A DNA stretch of 64,000 bases from Vibrio intestinalis (GCF_025195085.2 NZ_JANAVY020000003.1:124001-188000), one strand, 5' to 3'; counted from the stretch's first letter, positions 1-9,282 are shown. Notes: a model not told the origin generated them from the sequence alone. Made by a program: numbers and translations.

Positions 1-2
1 TG

Positions 3-680
3 TATGCCCTATTCCTCGATCTAAAAATCCGTGAACTTCACTACTCAGAAGGCGCATTGCGTGAAGGCTTGCTGTATGAAATGGAGGAGCGTTTTAAACG
101 CAGTGACATTCGCATGCGCACCACAGAGAATCTGGCCAAAAAGCATCTGGTTGATTTAGAGCATGCGGCGCGTGTTAAAGGTCAAGCGGGAGAGTTCTTA
201 CAACAAATCCACCACAAGCTCGATATTGAAGAGCACTCTGAGCTGTTTGACCTGCTCGATTGGAGTGCGCTACTGCATGAAGTTGGACTCAGTATTAGCT
301 TGCGTGCTTTCCACCGTCACTCAGGCTATATACTTCGCCATACCAGTATGCCGGGCTTCAACTTAGAGCAGCAGCGAATTCTCTCTACCTTAGCTCGCTT
401 CCAGCGTAAATCGCTTAAATTGGAAGAGCTTGAGGAATTTGCCCTGTACAAGAAAAAGCACATTCTCGGTCTGATTAAGGTGCTACGTTTAGCGATTTTA
501 GTTAATGGCCAGCGCAGTGAAGATCCGCTTCCACCTCTGCACCTAAAAGTTAAAGACGATAAGTGGGTACTTACTTGTGATGAAGTGGATTGGCTTGAAA
601 ACAATAAGCTACTGCTGGCGGATTTAATTACCGAGCAAGCGTATTGGAAAAAAGCAGAATGGGAATTGAGCTTTAAATAG
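3..680 (+). CDS. ppx: Exopolyphosphatase, C-terminal part (cut by window edge)
   Basis: C-terminal part of a Ppx/GppA-family protein. The reading frame is open from position 3, so the gene begins outside the window; the first ATG/TTG seen (57) is internal. The early segment carries the family's conserved [10 protein letters not shown] stretch, the end of the ASKHA phosphatase domain, followed by a helical HD-like C-terminal domain (HxxxL and LFDLLDW region). Ppx removes terminal phosphates from polyphosphate; GppA is the close alternative, acting on pppGpp. I choose ppx because the convergent pstS-phoR-phoB neighbours match the Vibrio ppk-ppx locus. A strong terminator follows at 728-764. Confidence 0.85.
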   Translation, partial: YALFLDLKIRELHYSEGALREGLLYEMEERFKRSDIRMRTTENLAKKHLVDLEHAARVKGQAGEFLQQIHHKLDIEEHSELFDLLDWSALLHEVGLSISLRAFHRHSGYILRHTSMPGFNLEQQRILSTLARFQRKSLKLEELEEFALYKKKHILGLIKVLRLAILVNGQRSEDPLPPLHLKVKDDKWVLTCDEVDWLENNKLLLADLITEQAYWKKAEWELSFK

Positions 681-727
681 AGAAGTTTAAGCGGCTATTT
701 GAGCCACTAAAGAAAACTAAGCAAACG

Positions 728-764
728 AGTCGGTATCAATGCAGATTGATACCGACTTTTTTTA
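728..764 (+). terminator. Intrinsic terminator after ppx
   Basis: A 13-bp perfect stem (728-740 pairing with 745-757, loop gcag) is followed by seven T residues on the plus strand, so it should end ppx transcription. The pstS stop codon (736-738, minus strand) lies inside the stem. The minus-strand side has no good T-run, so pstS may not terminate here efficiently. Confidence 0.85.
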
Positions 765-1695
765 ACTCTTGTTCAGCGATTTCAGGTGAAATAGAAACAT
801 AGCCATCTTTCTCCACCAGCTGTTGCCCTTGTTTAGAATAGATATAGCGTACAAACTCTCGCTCGATAGGAGATAAAGGCTTGCTTGGGTGTTTATTCAA
901 ATAAACATAGAGGTAGCGTGATAGTGGGTACTCACCTGAGAGGATATTTTCTCGGGTCGCATCCACATAATGATTGCCCTGCTTAGCAATCGGCAGGCGT
1001 TTGACACCCGACACCTTGTACCCTACCCCCGAGTAACCTATGGTATTGATGGCCGAGGCGACGGACTGAACCACCGAGGCCGAGCCCGGCTGCTCATTGA
1101 CGCTACTTCTGAAATCACCGCCGCAAAGCGCATTCTTCTTAAAGTAACCATAGGTACCCGATACCGAGTTGCGGCCAAACATTTGAATGCTGCGCTGCGC
1201 CCATTGGTAATCTAAACCCAGCGATGCCCAAGTGGTGATAATACCATCACCGCCACAGCGCAACGTGGCTGAGTAAATGCTATCGAGCTGTTGGAAGTTA
1301 AGCCCTTCCACTGGGTTATCGCGGTGAACAAAAATCCCAATCGCATCAATCGCTACGCGAAGTGCTGTGGGCTTATAACCATGCTCACGTTCAAATGCTT
1401 CGATTTCTCGATTACGCATCGGACGGCTCATTGGGCCAAATTGAGCGGTACGCTCAGTCAGCGCAGGAGGCGCAGTCGAAGAGCCAGAGGCTTGTACTTG
1501 GCCATTCACACTTGGGTAAAGCTGCTTAAACTCTTCAACCCAAAGCGTAGTCATGCCCGCTAAAGTATCAGAGCCAACACTGGTCAAAACACCACTGATG
1601 CCCGGCACCTTTTGGTAATCTTGCAAATGTTCAGCCATCGCCGAAGTTGAACTAACCGCGATCAGCGTTGAGAGAATGACTTTTAACTTCGCCAT
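736..1695 (-). CDS. pstS: Phosphate-binding periplasmic protein of PstS family
   Basis: Periplasmic substrate-binding protein of the phosphate ABC uptake and sensing system. After a signal peptide (hydrophobic LSTLIAVSSTSAMA, cleavage near AMA-E) comes the typical SVGSDTLAG phosphate-loop segment, then a SGSSTAPPAL motif. Two starts are possible: 1707, which overlaps the phoR stop as TAATG, and 1695, which is preceded by AAAGGT at short spacing and gives a compact signal peptide; I use 1695. It is the third gene of phoB-phoR-pstS. No pstC, pstA or pstB gene follows, so this copy is separated from permease genes, as in other vibrios, and may mainly serve PhoR-linked sensing or pair with a distant permease. 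Confidence 0.9.
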   Translation of the reverse strand: MAKLKVILSTLIAVSSTSAMAEHLQDYQKVPGISGVLTSVGSDTLAGMTTLWVEEFKQLYPSVNGQVQASGSSTAPPALTERTAQFGPMSRPMRNREIEAFEREHGYKPTALRVAIDAIGIFVHRDNPVEGLNFQQLDSIYSATLRCGGDGIITTWASLGLDYQWAQRSIQMFGRNSVSGTYGYFKKNALCGGDFRSSVNEQPGSASVVQSVASAINTIGYSGVGYKVSGVKRLPIAKQGNHYVDATRENILSGEYPLSRYLYVYLNKHPSKPLSPIEREFVRYIYSKQGQQLVEKDGYVSISPEIAEQELKKVGINLH

Positions 1696-1706
1696 GCGAC
1701 CTTTCA

Positions 1707-3002
1707 TTATCTCACCACCAAACGTGCAGGGAGAATGAATGAGAACCTACTACCGACGCCAACTTCACTCGAGATTTCTAAGTGAGAGTCATGGTGGGTT
1801 AGCGCGTGTTTTACGATCGCCAAACCTAAACCACTGCCTCCGGTATCTCGGGAGCGTGCTTTATCCACTCGATAGAAGCGCTCGGTCAAACGGTGTAAGT
1901 GCTGCGGTTCAATACCATCGCCACTGTCTTCTACTTCTAGACACGCACCTTGAGCGGTATTAAACCAGCGCACATGAATATCCGCCCCTTCTGGAGTGTA
2001 CTTCACGGCATTGTAAACCAAGTTAGAAATCGCGCTGCGCAGTTGATCTTCATCAGCCAACACTCGCAGCTTTTCATCCACGTTGAAGTCTAAATGGTGC
2101 TTACCACCACTTAAACTTGCCGCCTCTTTCTCTAGCACTTCTAGCATGGCTGGCACATTGACCACTTCATCAAGCTCGTGCATTGGCGCGGCTTCAATCT
2201 TAGACAGAGTCAGTAGCTGGTTCACCAAGCTGTTCATACGGTTGAGCTGCTCAGTCATTACCCCATGCGCTTTCGGCCACATTGGGCCAACCACCATGTC
2301 TGGATCTTCGGTCATTTCGAGGTAGCCTTGCAACACCGTCATTGGCGTACGCAGCTCATGAGAAACATTAGCAAAGAAGTTACGACGCATACCCTCAAGC
2401 TGTTTAAGCTGAGTCACATCACGCACTACCATTAGGTGCTCACCTTCGGTGTACGGCACGATACGCAGTTCAAGCATGCGCTCAACATTAAGCGGTGAAC
2501 GCATCTCTAGAGGTTCATCGAAGTTCTGTTTGTTGAGGTACTTAATGAAATCAGGGGTACGAATAAGGTTCGAGACAGGTTGACCCGAGTCATCAGGCCA
2601 GCGAAAGCCAAGTAAGTGTTGAGCAAGTTTGTTGCACCAAACAATGTTACCTTCGCTACGAAAAACCACGACCGCATCGGGCAAAGATTCTGCACCGTTG
2701 CGGAAACGACGAATCAAGTTGGTCAACTCTTTGCGCTTTTTACGTTGGCGCTGCTGCAGGCGATAAATACCGTTAAACAGATGTTCCCAATTGCCAGTGC
2801 CGGATGGCGGTGTTAAACGCTTTTCATCCCACAACCATGCGGAAAGACGCATTTGGTTATGCAGATGCCATACAAGCTGCAAAGCCGTGGCTATCAACAA
2901 TAGCCACGGCATGTATCCGAATATCCATCCAACGATCACCCAAGGGGTGTAGAAAAAAGCCAATTCCCAGACCAGCTTTTTCCACGTTAACCTTTCGACC
3001 AC
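1707..3002 (-). CDS. phoR: Phosphate regulon sensor histidine kinase PhoR
   Basis: Membrane-bound sensor kinase that phosphorylates PhoB when phosphate is scarce. Order: two N-terminal hydrophobic segments (about residues 10-45), a short linker, a PAS domain (about 95-195, with [14 protein letters not shown]), the DHp helix with the phosphoacceptor histidine in NVSHELRTP, and a catalytic ATPase domain with N-box [10 protein letters not shown] and G-box GGSGLGLAI. Length 431 residues is normal for PhoR. The start is GTG, supported by GGAGA 5 bases upstream. It lies 30 bp behind phoB and its stop overlaps the longer possible pstS start, indicating one operon. Confidence 0.95.
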   Translation of the reverse strand: MVERLTWKKLVWELAFFYTPWVIVGWIFGYMPWLLLIATALQLVWHLHNQMRLSAWLWDEKRLTPPSGTGNWEHLFNGIYRLQQRQRKKRKELTNLIRRFRNGAESLPDAVVVFRSEGNIVWCNKLAQHLLGFRWPDDSGQPVSNLIRTPDFIKYLNKQNFDEPLEMRSPLNVERMLELRIVPYTEGEHLMVVRDVTQLKQLEGMRRNFFANVSHELRTPMTVLQGYLEMTEDPDMVVGPMWPKAHGVMTEQLNRMNSLVNQLLTLSKIEAAPMHELDEVVNVPAMLEVLEKEAASLSGGKHHLDFNVDEKLRVLADEDQLRSAISNLVYNAVKYTPEGADIHVRWFNTAQGACLEVEDSGDGIEPQHLHRLTERFYRVDKARSRDTGGSGLGLAIVKHALTHHDSHLEISSEVGVGSRFSFILPARLVVR

Positions 3003-3032
3003 TTAATTCTCCGTGTTCAATATCGCTTACAA

Positions 3033-3722
3033 TTATGCTTTCGCAGAGAAACGGTAGCCTGCGCCACGCACTGTTTGAATCAGCTTATCGTGACCCGCCG
3101 CTTCAAGCGCTTTACGTAGGCGTCGAATATGAACATCCACCGTGCGGTCTTCTACATAAACGTTAGTACCCCAGACGTTATTCAATAATTGCTCACGGCT
3201 GTAGACACGCTCTTGGTGAGTCATGAAGAAGTGCAGCATTTTGAACTCTGTTGGCCCCATGTCTAACGGCTGATCATTCGCCGTCACACGGTGAGAAACA
3301 GGATCTAATTTTAGACCTTGGACATCAATTACGTCTTCAAGAGCGGTTGGCGTAACACGACGAATCACCGCTTTAAGACGCGCGACTAGTTCTTTAGGAG
3401 AGAATGGCTTGGTGATGTAATCATCCGCACCCACTTCTAAGCCACGAACCTTGTCTTCTTCTTCGCCACGCGCTGTTAGCATCACAACAGGAATATTGCG
3501 CGTGAGCTCTTCACGTTTCATATGTTTAATGAAGTTGATGCCGCTTCCGCCAGGTAACATCCAATCCAGTAGCACTAGATCAGGGAAGGGTTCAGCTAGT
3601 TTAGTTACCGCAGTGTCGTAGTCTTCTGCTTCTACCGCTTGGTAACCCTTTTGTTCAAGTACAAAGCAAAGCATTTCGCGAATTGGCGCTTCGTCTTCAA
3701 CCACTAGAATCCTTCTAGACAT
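3033..3722 (-). CDS. phoB: Phosphate regulon response regulator PhoB
   Basis: OmpR/PhoB-type response regulator, 229 residues. The N-terminal receiver domain has the acidic pocket (VVEDEAPIR), the phosphoacceptor Asp in LVLLDWMLP and the conserved Thr/Lys ([15 protein letters not shown]). The C-terminal winged helix (about 130-225) has the recognition region [14 protein letters not shown]. Phosphorylated PhoB binds Pho boxes to switch on phosphate-starvation genes. It is first in phoB-phoR-pstS, and a Pho-box-like element about 83 bp upstream suggests autoregulation. Confidence 0.97.
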   Translation of the reverse strand: MSRRILVVEDEAPIREMLCFVLEQKGYQAVEAEDYDTAVTKLAEPFPDLVLLDWMLPGGSGINFIKHMKREELTRNIPVVMLTARGEEEDKVRGLEVGADDYITKPFSPKELVARLKAVIRRVTPTALEDVIDVQGLKLDPVSHRVTANDQPLDMGPTEFKMLHFFMTHQERVYSREQLLNNVWGTNVYVEDRTVDVHIRRLRKALEAAGHDKLIQTVRGAGYRFSAKA

Positions 3723-3760
3723 AATTGAATAACCTTATGTTATTGAGCTTGTTAATTTTA

Positions 3761-3778
3761 AGAGGCACAGCGCCTCTC
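3761..3778 (-). repeat. Short hairpin in phoB leader
   Basis: AGAGGC and GCCTCT form an inverted repeat in the untranslated leader of phoB, about 40-55 bases before its start codon. No T-run follows, so it is not an obvious terminator; it might affect mRNA stability. Confidence 0.4.
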
Positions 3779-3804
3779 GATGCATAAGCATTATTACTAG
3801 CAAT

Positions 3805-3822
3805 TATGACACTTTTGTGACC
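3805..3822 (-). promoter_or_regulatory. Candidate Pho box upstream of phoB
   Basis: On the minus strand the sequence reads GGTCACAAAAGTGTCATA: two GTCA-containing heptads with an 11-bp period, close to the Pho-box pattern TGTCATA-N4-TGTCA. A TAATAAT hexamer region lies about 10 bp downstream, where the -10 element of a PhoB-activated promoter is expected. This supports positive autoregulation of phoB-phoR-pstS. It was identified by eye. Confidence 0.6.
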
Positions 3823-3966
3823 TTTGAAAACAAATATTCATATAACTTTCTTCATCAATACATTGACTAGCGCTCATTTCTATTTGGTTGTAGCGTCAAA
3901 TAAGTCAGCGATATGCAATGGTTTCATTCACGGCCTGCTGCCTGCGTGGCAGAATCAAAACTTGCA

Positions 3967-3993
3967 ATAGGCAATCAATTCAAAATTGCCTAT
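3967..3993. repeat. Inverted repeat upstream of rdgC
   Basis: ATAGGCAAT (3967-3975) and ATTGCCTAT (3985-3993) form a perfect 9-bp inverted repeat with a 9-nt spacer, ending 43 bases before the rdgC start. It could be an operator or leader hairpin. The rest of the 314-bp phoB-rdgC gap holds the Pho box and otherwise nothing I recognise. Confidence 0.5.
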
Positions 3994-4036
3994 CATGGCA
4001 ACCCAATCAAATCAGCGCCAGAAATAGAGAAAGAAT

Positions 4037-4951
4037 ATGTGGTTTAAAAACTGTCTGGTATATCGCTTCAACCGCGATATCGAGTTCAAAGCAGACCAGC
4101 TTGAAAAGCAACTAGAAGAGTTTCGTTTTACCCCTTGTGGTAGCCAAGACAAACAAAAATTTGGCTGGGTTACGGCTATGGGCCGCCACGGCGATATGAT
4201 GACGCACGTGTCTGAAAACCGCATTCTGATTTGTGCTAAGAAAGAAGAAAAAATGCTGCCAGCTTCAGTGATTAAAGAGTCACTGGCGGCCAAAGTGGAC
4301 GCGATGGAAGCGCAAGAAGGTCGCCCACTGAAGAAAAAAGAAAAAGATAACCTGAAAGACGACATCGTGATGGATCTGCTGCCACGCGCATTTAGCCGCA
4401 GCAACCACACGTTTGTACTTATTTTGCCAAAAGAAGGCTTCATCTTAGTTGATGCGAGCAGCTACAAGAAAGCCGAAGATGTACTGGCTCTGCTACGTAA
4501 GACTATGGGTAGCCTACCTGTTGTTCCTGCCATTCCAGAAAAAGCGGTCGAAACGACGCTTACAGAGTGGGTGAAAACGGGTGACACACCAGTTGGCTTC
4601 ACCATGGGTGATGAAGCTGAGCTAAAATCAGTATTGGAAGAAGGCGGCGTGATCCGTTGTAAGAAGCAAGAGCTGACTGCTGACGAGATCCGTAGCCACA
4701 TTGAAGCAGACAAGCTAGTCACTAAGCTGGCACTCGATTGGCAAGAGCGTATCGAGTTTATCTTGGCAGATGATGGCAGCGTCAAGCGCCTGAAATTCTC
4801 TGATGAGCTAAAAGATCAAAACGACGACATTCCTCGTGAAGACCAAGCGGCTCGATTTGACGCTGATTTTTCACTAATGTGCGGCGAACTTGGTGCTTTC
4901 TTACCTAATCTATACGAAGCGCTTGGTGGACTACCTCACCCGAACGCTTAA
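4037..4951 (+). CDS. rdgC: Recombination-associated protein RdgC
   Basis: RdgC is a nucleoid-associated, ring-shaped DNA-binding protein that restrains RecA-promoted strand exchange. The 304-residue length matches the family (about 300). The N-terminal [11 protein letters not shown] and the C-terminal acidic [18 protein letters not shown] are family hallmarks. It stands alone on the plus strand, divergent from phoB, with a modest GAAAGAAT ribosome-binding region before the ATG. No signal peptide or membrane segment is present; it is a cytoplasmic DNA-binding protein. Confidence 0.95.
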   Translation: MWFKNCLVYRFNRDIEFKADQLEKQLEEFRFTPCGSQDKQKFGWVTAMGRHGDMMTHVSENRILICAKKEEKMLPASVIKESLAAKVDAMEAQEGRPLKKKEKDNLKDDIVMDLLPRAFSRSNHTFVLILPKEGFILVDASSYKKAEDVLALLRKTMGSLPVVPAIPEKAVETTLTEWVKTGDTPVGFTMGDEAELKSVLEEGGVIRCKKQELTADEIRSHIEADKLVTKLALDWQERIEFILADDGSVKRLKFSDELKDQNDDIPREDQAARFDADFSLMCGELGAFLPNLYEALGGLPHPNA

Positions 4952-5031
4952 GTGATTAGCACAAAACTGAGTGTTTCATTCACAGAGCAAACAAGCCATA
5001 CTATTTGCTCTTAAATCTGTTAGGTAACGAT

Positions 5032-5448
5032 ATGAAAATTTGTGGTGTAGAAATTAAAGGTAACGATGCAGTGATCTGCTTACTTGACGCATCAAGTGGC
5101 GTGTTCAGCATTCAAGATTGCCGAGTGTCTAAGGTTTCAATCAGCGACGCGAATGACACCCAAAACATGCGCGACTTCCAATTTGCCTTTGCCAAGCTAG
5201 TTGAAGACTACAAAATTGAAAAAGTAGTGATTAAACAGCGTCAAACCAAAGGTAAATTCGCGGGCGGCGGCAACGGCTTCAAACTTGAAGCGGCGATTCA
5301 GCTTATCGAAGGACTGAACGTTAGCGTTGTTCCATCGACTGAAATCAAAGAACGACTAAAGCGCAACCCGCTACCAATTAAGTTTAAAGACACAGGTCTT
5401 AAACAGTTCCAAGAGCAAGCATTCACGATTGCATACGCGTGTTCATAA
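5032..5448 (+). CDS. DUF3010 family protein, function unknown
   Basis: A 138-residue soluble protein that I recognise as DUF3010, a family of uncharacterised gamma-proteobacterial proteins. It starts MKICGVEIKGNDA, an RNase H-like-looking beta strand pattern (inference only), and includes a basic glycine-rich loop (KGKFAGGGNGFKLE, about residues 74-87). An upstream in-frame TTG (5005) exists, but ATG at 5032 begins the conserved segment and is preceded by TTAGGTAA. It lies 80 bp after rdgC in the same direction and ends before a strong terminator. Confidence 0.8.
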   Translation: MKICGVEIKGNDAVICLLDASSGVFSIQDCRVSKVSISDANDTQNMRDFQFAFAKLVEDYKIEKVVIKQRQTKGKFAGGGNGFKLEAAIQLIEGLNVSVVPSTEIKERLKRNPLPIKFKDTGLKQFQEQAFTIAYACS

Positions 5449-5481
5449 CTCGCCAGCCAATCCGCTAGTGCATTAAAAATG

Positions 5482-5512
5482 AATCCCTACTCAACCGAGT
5501 AGGGATTTTTTT
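5482..5512 (+). terminator. Intrinsic terminator after DUF3010 gene
   Basis: An 11-bp stem (5482-5492 with 5497-5507, loop AACC) is followed by a T-run. It closes the rdgC-DUF3010 unit. Confidence 0.9.
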
Positions 5513-5682
5513 ATGTCTGTAAGTACCACTAAATCACTCAAAAATCGCACGATTAAAATGACCAGAGAAATGATGTGGTTGCTGTTGTGTACTTGCGTCA
5601 CATTTTGGCGTAAAATTTGCGCCCCTAATTCCATAAGGTGGGATTAGCCTGACTTGAGATCAGACAATAGAGAATTTGAGCA

Positions 5683-7083
5683 ATGACAACAGATAAAGTA
5701 TTCGTTCCTGAGCTACTGTCACCGGCAGGCAGCCTTAAAAACATGCGTTACGCATTTGCCTACGGCGCAGATGCAGTATATGCAGGCCAGCCTCGCTACA
5801 GCTTACGTGTACGTAACAACGAGTTTAACCACGAAAACCTACAAATCGGTATCGATGAAGCGCACGCGCTAGGTAAAAAACTGTACGTGGTTTGTAACAT
5901 CCAACCGCACAACTCGAAGCTAAAAACCTTCATCCGCGACCTAAAACCAGTGGTTGAAATGGGCCCAGACGCACTGATCATGTCTGACCCAGGTCTAATC
6001 ATGATGGTTCGTGAAGCCTTCCCTGAAATGCCAATTCACCTATCGGTTCAAGCGAACGCGGTAAACTGGGCAACCGTTAAATTCTGGGCGGCTAACGGCG
6101 TTGAGCGTGTGATTGTTTCTCGTGAGCTATCACTAGAAGAGATCGAAGAAATTCGTCAGCACTGTCCTGAAACGGAACTTGAAGTATTCGTTCATGGCGC
6201 ACTGTGCATGGCTTACTCTGGTCGTTGCCTACTGTCTGGCTACATCAACAAACGTGACCCTAACCAAGGTACATGTACTAACGCATGTCGTTGGGAGTAC
6301 AAAGTTGAAGAAGGCAAAGAAAACGACACGGGCGATATCGTTGAGAAGTTTGCCCCAACACAAGCACAAGCGGTTGAAGTACAGGACGAGCGTCCTGAAA
6401 CAACCATTGGTCGCGGCAAACCAACTGATGAAGTCGTTCTACTTTCAGAAGCGCACCGCCCAGAAGAAAAAATGGCTGCGTTTGAAGACGAGCACGGCAC
6501 TTACATCATGAACTCGAAAGACCTACGTGCTATCCAACACGTAGAGCGCCTAACTAAGATGGGTGTACACTCACTGAAGATTGAAGGCCGTACTAAGTCT
6601 TTCTACTACTGTGCTCGTACTGCTCAGGTTTACCGTAAAGCGATTGATGATGCCGTTGCAGGCAAGCCATTTGATGAGAGCCTAATGACTACGCTGGAAA
6701 GCCTAGCGCACCGTGGCTACACCGAAGGCTTCCTACGTCGCCACACTCACGACTCATACCAAAACTACGACTACGGCTACTCTGTCTCTGACGCACAGCA
6801 GTTCGTAGGCGAATTCACTGGTAAACGTCGCGGCGACCTTGCAGAAGTAGAAGTGAAGAACAAATTCGTTATCGGTGATAGCCTTGAGCTAATGACACCA
6901 AAAGGTAACGTGATCTTTACTCTAGAAGCGATGGAAAACCGTAAGTCTGAAGCAATTGAAGATGCGAAAGGCAATGGCCACTTTGTATTTATTCCAGTTC
7001 CACAGGATATGGACCTAGAATACGGCCTACTTATGCGTAACCTAAACTCTGGTCAGGATACTCGTAACCCTACTGGTAAGTAA
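5683..7083 (+). CDS. trhP: tRNA 5-hydroxyuridine modification protein TrhP (YegQ), U32 family
   Basis: Peptidase-U32-like protein required, with ferredoxin-type electron transfer, for prephenate-dependent hydroxylation of uridine 34 in tRNAs. It has 466 residues, near the family's usual 450-460. The N-terminal ELLSPAGSLKNMRYAFAYGADAVYAG segment is typical; the cysteine cluster (residues about 170-205: HGALCMAYSGRCLLSG, then CTNACRW) is expected to bind an iron-sulfur centre; a C-terminal beta-barrel-like domain follows. It sits 2 bp upstream of a 2x[4Fe-4S] ferredoxin gene, and the pairing suggests a shared pathway. Confidence 0.93.
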   Translation: MTTDKVFVPELLSPAGSLKNMRYAFAYGADAVYAGQPRYSLRVRNNEFNHENLQIGIDEAHALGKKLYVVCNIQPHNSKLKTFIRDLKPVVEMGPDALIMSDPGLIMMVREAFPEMPIHLSVQANAVNWATVKFWAANGVERVIVSRELSLEEIEEIRQHCPETELEVFVHGALCMAYSGRCLLSGYINKRDPNQGTCTNACRWEYKVEEGKENDTGDIVEKFAPTQAQAVEVQDERPETTIGRGKPTDEVVLLSEAHRPEEKMAAFEDEHGTYIMNSKDLRAIQHVERLTKMGVHSLKIEGRTKSFYYCARTAQVYRKAIDDAVAGKPFDESLMTTLESLAHRGYTEGFLRRHTHDSYQNYDYGYSVSDAQQFVGEFTGKRRGDLAEVEVKNKFVIGDSLELMTPKGNVIFTLEAMENRKSEAIEDAKGNGHFVFIPVPQDMDLEYGLLMRNLNSGQDTRNPTGK

Positions 7084-7085
7084 TC

Positions 7086-7340
7086 ATGGCTCTGCTAATT
7101 ACCGACAAGTGCATCAACTGTGACATGTGTGACCCAGAGTGTCCAAACGGCGCGATTACTATGGGTGCGGAGATTTTTGAAATCGACCCGCTACTGTGTA
7201 CAGAGTGTAAAGGCCACTATGAAAAGCCAACTTGTCAGTCGGTATGCCCGATTACTAAGTGCATCATTACCGACCCAGATAGCGTAGAAACCGATGAGGA
7301 ACTGCTTGAAAAGTTCGTCATCATCCAAGGTTTAGCGTAA
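7086..7340 (+). CDS. yfhL: YfhL-family 2x[4Fe-4S] ferredoxin
   Basis: An 84-residue ferredoxin with two cluster motifs: CINCDMCDPECP near the N terminus and CTECKGHYEKPTCQSVCP in the middle, the insertion between cysteines being typical of the YfhL (Allochromatium-type) class. It carries low-potential electrons. Its start lies just after the trhP stop, so the two are translated from one transcript; it may donate electrons to TrhP (inference from linkage). A clear terminator follows. Confidence 0.93.
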   Translation: MALLITDKCINCDMCDPECPNGAITMGAEIFEIDPLLCTECKGHYEKPTCQSVCPITKCIITDPDSVETDEELLEKFVIIQGLA

Positions 7341-7350
7341 TTAGATACGA

Positions 7351-7379
7351 AAAGGCTCATCAAACGATGAGCCTTTTTT
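7351..7379 (+). terminator. Intrinsic terminator after ferredoxin gene
   Basis: An 11-bp stem (7351-7361 with 7366-7376, loop AAAC) runs into a T-tract. The A-run on the other side makes it potentially bidirectional, which would also serve the convergent small gene ending at 7400. Confidence 0.9.
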
Positions 7380-7399
7380 CTATCCACTGCGAGGGGGGA

Positions 7400-7714
7400 T
7401 TAACCAGATTTCGATTTGACGATTGGGAAGATGTTGCAGTACAACTCTTTTTCAAATTGATATTCAAGCTGCTCACGCCAGTTTACCGCTTTGCCAATAG
7501 GGATTAGGTAAAAGGTTTCACGCGACATATCGGTCACAAACGCAAGGCCATGCTGCATCAATTCATAGTGCACATCATTCACAAACCCAGGGTCAAATCT
7601 CTGCCTACCTGTCAGATGATTTACCTCTTCACGCGAGATCGTTACCGACTCTACGCTATGAGCAAACCTCTGTTTCAACCACTCGGCAAAGTCTTTTGCA
7701 CAAACCATACTCAT
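7400..7714 (-). CDS. Hypothetical 104-residue protein
   Basis: A small cytoplasmic-looking protein of unknown function. It has no signal peptide, membrane segment or motif I recognise; the chain mixes charged helices (KDFAEWLKQRF, REQLEYQFEKEL) and aromatic residues. The start at 7714 has AAGGA about 7 bases upstream; an alternative ATG lies two codons later. It is convergent with the ferredoxin gene and transcribed alone. Coding potential is supported by the ribosome-binding site and by its fitting the gap between two terminators. Confidence 0.7.
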   Translation of the reverse strand: MSMVCAKDFAEWLKQRFAHSVESVTISREEVNHLTGRQRFDPGFVNDVHYELMQHGLAFVTDMSRETFYLIPIGKAVNWREQLEYQFEKELYCNIFPIVKSKSG

Positions 7715-7833
7715 GGGAGTGTCCTTGTTCTTATCTCAATAGGACGTAAGCCGAGCATCCTATTTAAAGCTCAATAACTCTGACATCTAAATTCGCTGTT
7801 CAAATGCCTATCGTTAATCCTGCTTTTCGCTAC

Positions 7834-7914
7834 ATATGTATCTATACACCAACCAATATTCATAAACCATTGCGTTTGAATCAGTCCCTAATTCAAACGC
7901 ATCTAGATACATAT
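7834..7914. repeat. Nested inverted repeats, possible structured RNA or relic element
   Basis: Two perfect 11-bp inverted repeats are nested. The outer arms are ATATGTATCTA (7834-7844) and TAGATACATAT (7904-7914). The inner arms are TGCGTTTGAAT (7871-7881) and ATTCAAACGCA (7891-7901), with a 9-nt loop. Neither is followed by a T-run. The inner hairpin and the outer arms nearly abut on the right but are 26 nt apart on the left. This 295-bp gap (7715-8009) holds no convincing gene. Confidence 0.6.
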
Positions 7915-8009
7915 CATTTCATTAGTCAGTTTAAATCTAGGCAACAATTGGCAGATTCTCCACCGAGAAATGTCAGGATTGAACTCTGCCAAGAGAAGGA
8001 TTTATAAGA

Positions 8010-8864
8010 TTACAAAGAAGAGATAATTGCAGCGCACTGTTTCGGCAGTATTTTTTTCGGTTTCGGCTTAGTGACCTTCGCTTGCTTTTTCTCGGTCTCT
8101 TTTTTACCAGCTCGGAGCTCTTTTACTTCCGGCTTTGGTCGCCAGCTCGCCACCTCTTTGCCACAGCCATCGCCTTTTGGCGGCGGCGCTTGGTTGATAC
8201 AGCTGTTATCACCTTGCGGGCACAGCAAACGAACATGCATATGGTAGTTGTGGCCCCACCAAGGGCGTACTTTACGCAACCAATCACGCTCAGCCCCTTC
8301 CGTAGAACACAGCTTTTCTTTGATCACTGGGTGAACAAAGATGCGCGCAACTTGATCATCTTGTGCTGCCATCTTTATCAATCGGAAATGACGGTTGCCC
8401 CAGTTGTTATCACTCAGAGTGTACTCGGACATATTAACTAAGGTTTGTGGCTTAGGTAGGCTTAGAGCGTTTTGTGAGAGCTTGCTGTCGGCAAGACGAA
8501 ACCAGATGTCTACATCAAGGCCAGTTTGATGGCTAGAGTGACCAGAAGAAAAACGACCACCTTGCGGCAATGACATATCGCCAATTAGGATGTGCGTGCG
8601 TAAATCTTTACGAGCTTGCTTAGCAAGACGCTCAATAAAGCTCACCGTATCGGGATGGCCAAAATAGCGCTTATTTTGGCTGCGAAGAACCTGATAACCA
8701 TGCCCATTCAAAGGCAAGGCTTCTGCACCAATGAGACAACCATTGGCGTAACTACCAATAGATTCAGATGGTGCGACAGAAGGGCGAGTAAAACTTTCCC
8801 AAGGAGAAGCATTTGCTGCCAATGAACACATGCCTAAAATCAAACCTATCCATGGTACTTTCAT
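8010..8864 (-). CDS. mepA: Penicillin-insensitive murein endopeptidase MepA
   Basis: Periplasmic LAS-type zinc metallopeptidase (M74) that cleaves D-Ala-meso-DAP cross-bridges of peptidoglycan. The signal peptide (WIGLILGMCSLAANA-S) is followed by the GCLIGAEALP segment, the zinc motif HQTGLDVDIWF and the second metal site GHNYHMHVRLLCP. A cysteine-containing C-terminal part ends in a lysine-rich tail (about residues 250-275, KKETEKKQAKVTKPKPKK), which is an extension. Length 284 is close to E. coli MepA. It is 28 bp downstream of the DUF1904 gene, so probably co-transcribed. Confidence 0.93.
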   Translation of the reverse strand: MKVPWIGLILGMCSLAANASPWESFTRPSVAPSESIGSYANGCLIGAEALPLNGHGYQVLRSQNKRYFGHPDTVSFIERLAKQARKDLRTHILIGDMSLPQGGRFSSGHSSHQTGLDVDIWFRLADSKLSQNALSLPKPQTLVNMSEYTLSDNNWGNRHFRLIKMAAQDDQVARIFVHPVIKEKLCSTEGAERDWLRKVRPWWGHNYHMHVRLLCPQGDNSCINQAPPPKGDGCGKEVASWRPKPEVKELRAGKKETEKKQAKVTKPKPKKILPKQCAAIISSL

Positions 8865-8892
8865 TCGCCCTTCCCTATTTCAAATCGACTCT

Positions 8893-9225
8893 TTAGTAAT
8901 GCTCGCCATTATCGTAGTAACCGCTCGCGTTCAGTGCGGTAAAGATAACGGCTACATCCACATCTTGACCAATCACTTCGCGTACTTGCTTAGTAATAAT
9001 GCGAGCCACAGCATCTTGCTTCTCTTGGCCGCGATCAAACCAGAGTACTTCAACAAATGGGTACGCCGCGCTCACTTCGCTTTCATGATAAAAAGTAGTG
9101 TATACATACTCAAAGGTGAAATCTTCACGAGGGCAATCCATGTAAGGTTGCAGCTCATCGATTAACGGCTTTGATAGGGTTTGTACCGTTTGTGGTTCTA
9201 CAGCTCTAAAACGTAAATGTGGCAT
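8893..9225 (-). CDS. DUF1904 family protein
   Basis: A 110-residue soluble protein of the DUF1904 family, resembling the tautomerase / 5-carboxymethyl-2-hydroxymuconate isomerase fold but without known function. It begins MPHLRFR, and the central FPFVEVLWFDRGQ-like segment (here YPFVEVLWFDRGQ) is the family signature. AAGGA lies about 8 bases before the ATG. It is upstream of mepA on the same strand with no terminator between, which suggests one transcript but no clear functional link. Confidence 0.8.
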   Translation of the reverse strand: MPHLRFRAVEPQTVQTLSKPLIDELQPYMDCPREDFTFEYVYTTFYHESEVSAAYPFVEVLWFDRGQEKQDAVARIITKQVREVIGQDVDVAVIFTALNASGYYDNGEHY

Positions 9226-9282
9226 TGCTCGATTCCTTATTATTAGTGTTTATTCATCATACCAACATAAGTGGGTATAAGG

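Noticed and set aside
7804..8007. 67-residue plus-strand ORF
   Set aside because: It runs through the nested inverted repeats, has unlikely composition and no ribosome-binding site.
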